From the NCBI RefSeq assembly GCF_900119185.1, contig NZ_FPJE01000010.1:124001-188000 (forward strand): a stretch of 64,000 nucleotides of DNA. The letters run 5' to 3'. Source of the stretch: Sinomicrobium oceani. GTDB taxonomy: Bacteria; Bacteroidota; Bacteroidia; Flavobacteriales; Flavobacteriaceae. Within the stretch, counting starts at the first letter, position 1. Every line of letters starts with the position of its first letter. The position numbers and the translations under genes are program-made. The notes beneath the pieces are model-generated. The model was not told the DNA's origin. It did no database searches and saw only the letters and a list, made by a program, of their open reading frames with translations. Shown piece after piece: positions 62,623-64,000 of the stretch.

Positions 62623-63495
62623 ATGGATATACGAAAATCCGGAATTATGACAAACCATCTTTTTACCGATTTCAGGACTACGTTTGTTATCGGCATTATT
62701 ATAGCGATTACTACAGCCATAGCCCTGACCTTCAAATATATTGCAGGGCGGTATATACGAAGGCGGGTATTGTCCAGGCATATAGACCCTACCAGCTATC
62801 TTTTTGCCAAAAGGGTGGTTACGGCCATTATTTATATGGTGGGCTTTTCGTTTGCGCTGGTACAGATTCCGGAGCTGAAAATAGTGGGACACTCGCTGCT
62901 GGCCGGGGCGGGGATCTTGTCGCTGATTGCCGGGCTCGCTTCACAGCAGGCCCTGAGTAACATTATGAGTGGTTTTCTTATTGTAATGTTCAAGCCTTTT
63001 AAGATCAACGATAGAATAACGTTCAATGAGACCTACACCGGGACAGTAGAAGAGATTAACCTTAGGCAGGTAGTTCTTCGCGACCTGGAAAACAACCGTG
63101 TTATAGTGCCCAATGCTGTGATAAGCACACAGGTTATTGTAAACTCGAATCTCACGGAAACCAAAATCTGTAAAATGATAGAGATCGGTATAGGGTATGA
63201 TGCGGATATCGGTAAGGCCCTTGGTATTATGGAGGACGAAATTGTAAAACACCCGCTGCACCTGGATAACCGTAGCCCGGAAGACATTAAAAACAATGTC
63301 CCCGGGGTAGTGTGCCGTGTGGTGGCACTGGACAGCTCGGCGGTGACCCTAAAAGCCTGGGCGTATGCCGACAATGCAGCAGATGGCTACACGATGTATT
63401 GCGACCTGCTACGGAGTATCAAAGAACGGTTTGACAGGGAAGGCATAGAAATACCGTATAATTACCAGAACGTTATTATTAAAAAATCGGAGTAA
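62623..63495 (+). CDS. MscS-family mechanosensitive channel
   Basis: A 290-residue small-conductance mechanosensitive channel that opens under membrane tension to relieve osmotic shock. Three N-terminal TM helices are visible, and the pore helix is GAGILSLIAGLASQQALSNI, followed by MSGFLIVMFKPFKINDRI, the standard MscS TM3 and beta-domain junction. The beta domain contains TGTVEEINLRQVVLRDLENN and the C-terminal alpha/beta domain ends near YNYQNVIIKK. Length is typical. ATG 62,623 is used; ATG 62,647 (MTNHLF) is an alternative. It has no link to the pectin locus and looks like core genome. Confidence 0.94.
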   Translation: MDIRKSGIMTNHLFTDFRTTFVIGIIIAITTAIALTFKYIAGRYIRRRVLSRHIDPTSYLFAKRVVTAIIYMVGFSFALVQIPELKIVGHSLLAGAGILSLIAGLASQQALSNIMSGFLIVMFKPFKINDRITFNETYTGTVEEINLRQVVLRDLENNRVIVPNAVISTQVIVNSNLTETKICKMIEIGIGYDADIGKALGIMEDEIVKHPLHLDNRSPEDIKNNVPGVVCRVVALDSSAVTLKAWAYADNAADGYTMYCDLLRSIKERFDREGIEIPYNYQNVIIKKSE

Positions 63496-63505
63496 GGTTT
63501 TTTAG

Positions 63506-63646
63506 ATCGTAAAACGATATGGTTTCCGGATATGCCGGGCTTCGACTGAATTAAATAACTTCATTGATAAAGCCATAGATTCAGGAATGAATTTAAATAC
63601 TTATTTTAGAGACGTTGTCAATCCTTTAAATGGCATAAACTCATGA
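63506..63646 (+). pseudogene. Orphan 3' tail of a probable toxin gene
   Basis: A frame open from 63,506 to the TGA at 63,644-63,646 with no usable start codon before an internal ATG. The end reads NNFIDKAIDSGMNLNTYFRD, then VVNPLNGINS. It is short but coherent, and its stop overlaps the start of the next gene as ATGA, the usual toxin-immunity arrangement. It would be the C-terminal remnant of an AHH/HNH-type or similar polymorphic toxin joined to unrelated DNA after mscS. The identity of the toxin is a guess; the open tail and the coupling are directly visible. Confidence 0.5.
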
Positions 63647-64000
63647 GATATTATTATATAGGACTATCCAATGACTTAAAAGTCATCGGATACTACCCTC
63701 AAACAGACTTTCATAAAGGTTATAATCCCACAGATAATGGTAGTTATTGTGTTAAACCAGATACATTTCCAGATTTTGTGCCAAACTACGAATTAGAGCT
63801 TCATAAGAAAGCATTTGCTACAGGTTTTTTACAGAGGGTTGGCGCAAGTTTTGGTATTGTTGTAGATGAAAAAGTAAAAAATATTCTTAAAGAACATTGC
63901 TTACCTCCTCATGCTTTTTATCCGACAACAGTATTTCATAATGATGAGGTTTTGCAATACTACTGGTTTCATTATATACCTAATGATTTTTGGGAACTTA
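63643..64000 (+). CDS. Immunity-like protein, partial at window end
   Basis: At least 119 codons running off the window. It starts MRYYYIGLSNDLKVIGYYPQ and continues FLQRVGASFGIVVDEKVKNI and PHAFYPTTVFHNDEVLQYYW. The fold and wording resemble DUF1629/Imm11-type immunity proteins, which protect against polymorphic toxins, but this is recollection, not a search. The ATG overlaps the stop of the preceding frame (ATGA), consistent with translational coupling to a toxin. The 3' end is missing. A/T-rich codon use differs from the MscS gene just before it. Confidence 0.55.
   Translation, partial: MRYYYIGLSNDLKVIGYYPQTDFHKGYNPTDNGSYCVKPDTFPDFVPNYELELHKKAFATGFLQRVGASFGIVVDEKVKNILKEHCLPPHAFYPTTVFHNDEVLQYYWFHYIPNDFWEL

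Overview
The window looks like a chromosomal segment of a Bacteroidota bacterium, most likely a marine or soil Flavobacteriaceae. The evidence is a SusC/SusD pair, many Bacteroidota-type lipoprotein signals, a Bacteroidota-type ECF sigma factor, DUF3826 and DUF6266 proteins, and almost no strong Shine-Dalgarno sequences. No rRNA, tRNA, CRISPR array or transposase gene was seen.

Region 1 (1 to about 45,420, all plus strand) is a large polysaccharide utilisation locus (PUL) for pectin. It holds three PL1-type pectate lyases, a GH127-type enzyme, a SusC/SusD uptake pair, a small exported protein, a DUF3826 protein, a beta-helix plus DUF6298-like protein and a GH140-type apiosidase-like enzyme. 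It also holds a GH43 plus sialidase-like double-propeller protein, two GH78 rhamnosidases, an STN-alpha/beta-hydrolase esterase, a GH95 enzyme and a clan-G-like (alpha/alpha)6 glycosidase. The last genes are an Asp-box propeller, a Tat-exported TIM-barrel isomerase-like protein, a putative alpha-uronidase and two GH2 enzymes. Together these would cut the homogalacturonan backbone, import oligosaccharides and trim complex side chains. The mix (GH127, GH140, GH95, GH78, GH2, uronidase) resembles rhamnogalacturonan-II and rhamnogalacturonan-I side-chain systems. A LacI-type operator lies before susC. No PUL sensor or regulator gene was found next to it. Several gaps between genes carry tandem 7-bp repeats placed just before start codons.

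Region 2 (about 45,600-54,250, minus strand) is visibly A/T-richer and looks accessory. It is a compact run of eight genes of unknown function, most with signal peptides: a cytosolic Cys-motif protein, an ankyrin-like protein, two unrecognised exported proteins, a small coiled-coil lipoprotein, a WG-repeat protein and two Sel1-repeat paralogs. The two paralogs share an almost identical N-terminal half and differ completely in the C-terminal half. A PAS-LuxR regulator is transcribed divergently. This is the best candidate for an undescribed system.

Region 3 (54,379-62,182) holds scattered genes: the PAS-LuxR regulator, an AraC regulator with a Bcr/CflA-type exporter, an orphan ECF sigma factor, an astacin-like lipoprotein protease, DUF6266, an excisionase-like HTH protein and a one-TM membrane protein. 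Two copies of a 130-132 bp palindromic MITE-like element lie here. A 78-bp direct repeat occurs at 45,445 and again at 62,417, on either side of regions 2 and 3.

Region 4 (62,623-64,000) has an MscS-type channel. After it comes what looks like the orphan 3' tail of a toxin gene, overlapping by ATGA the start of an immunity-like gene that runs off the window.
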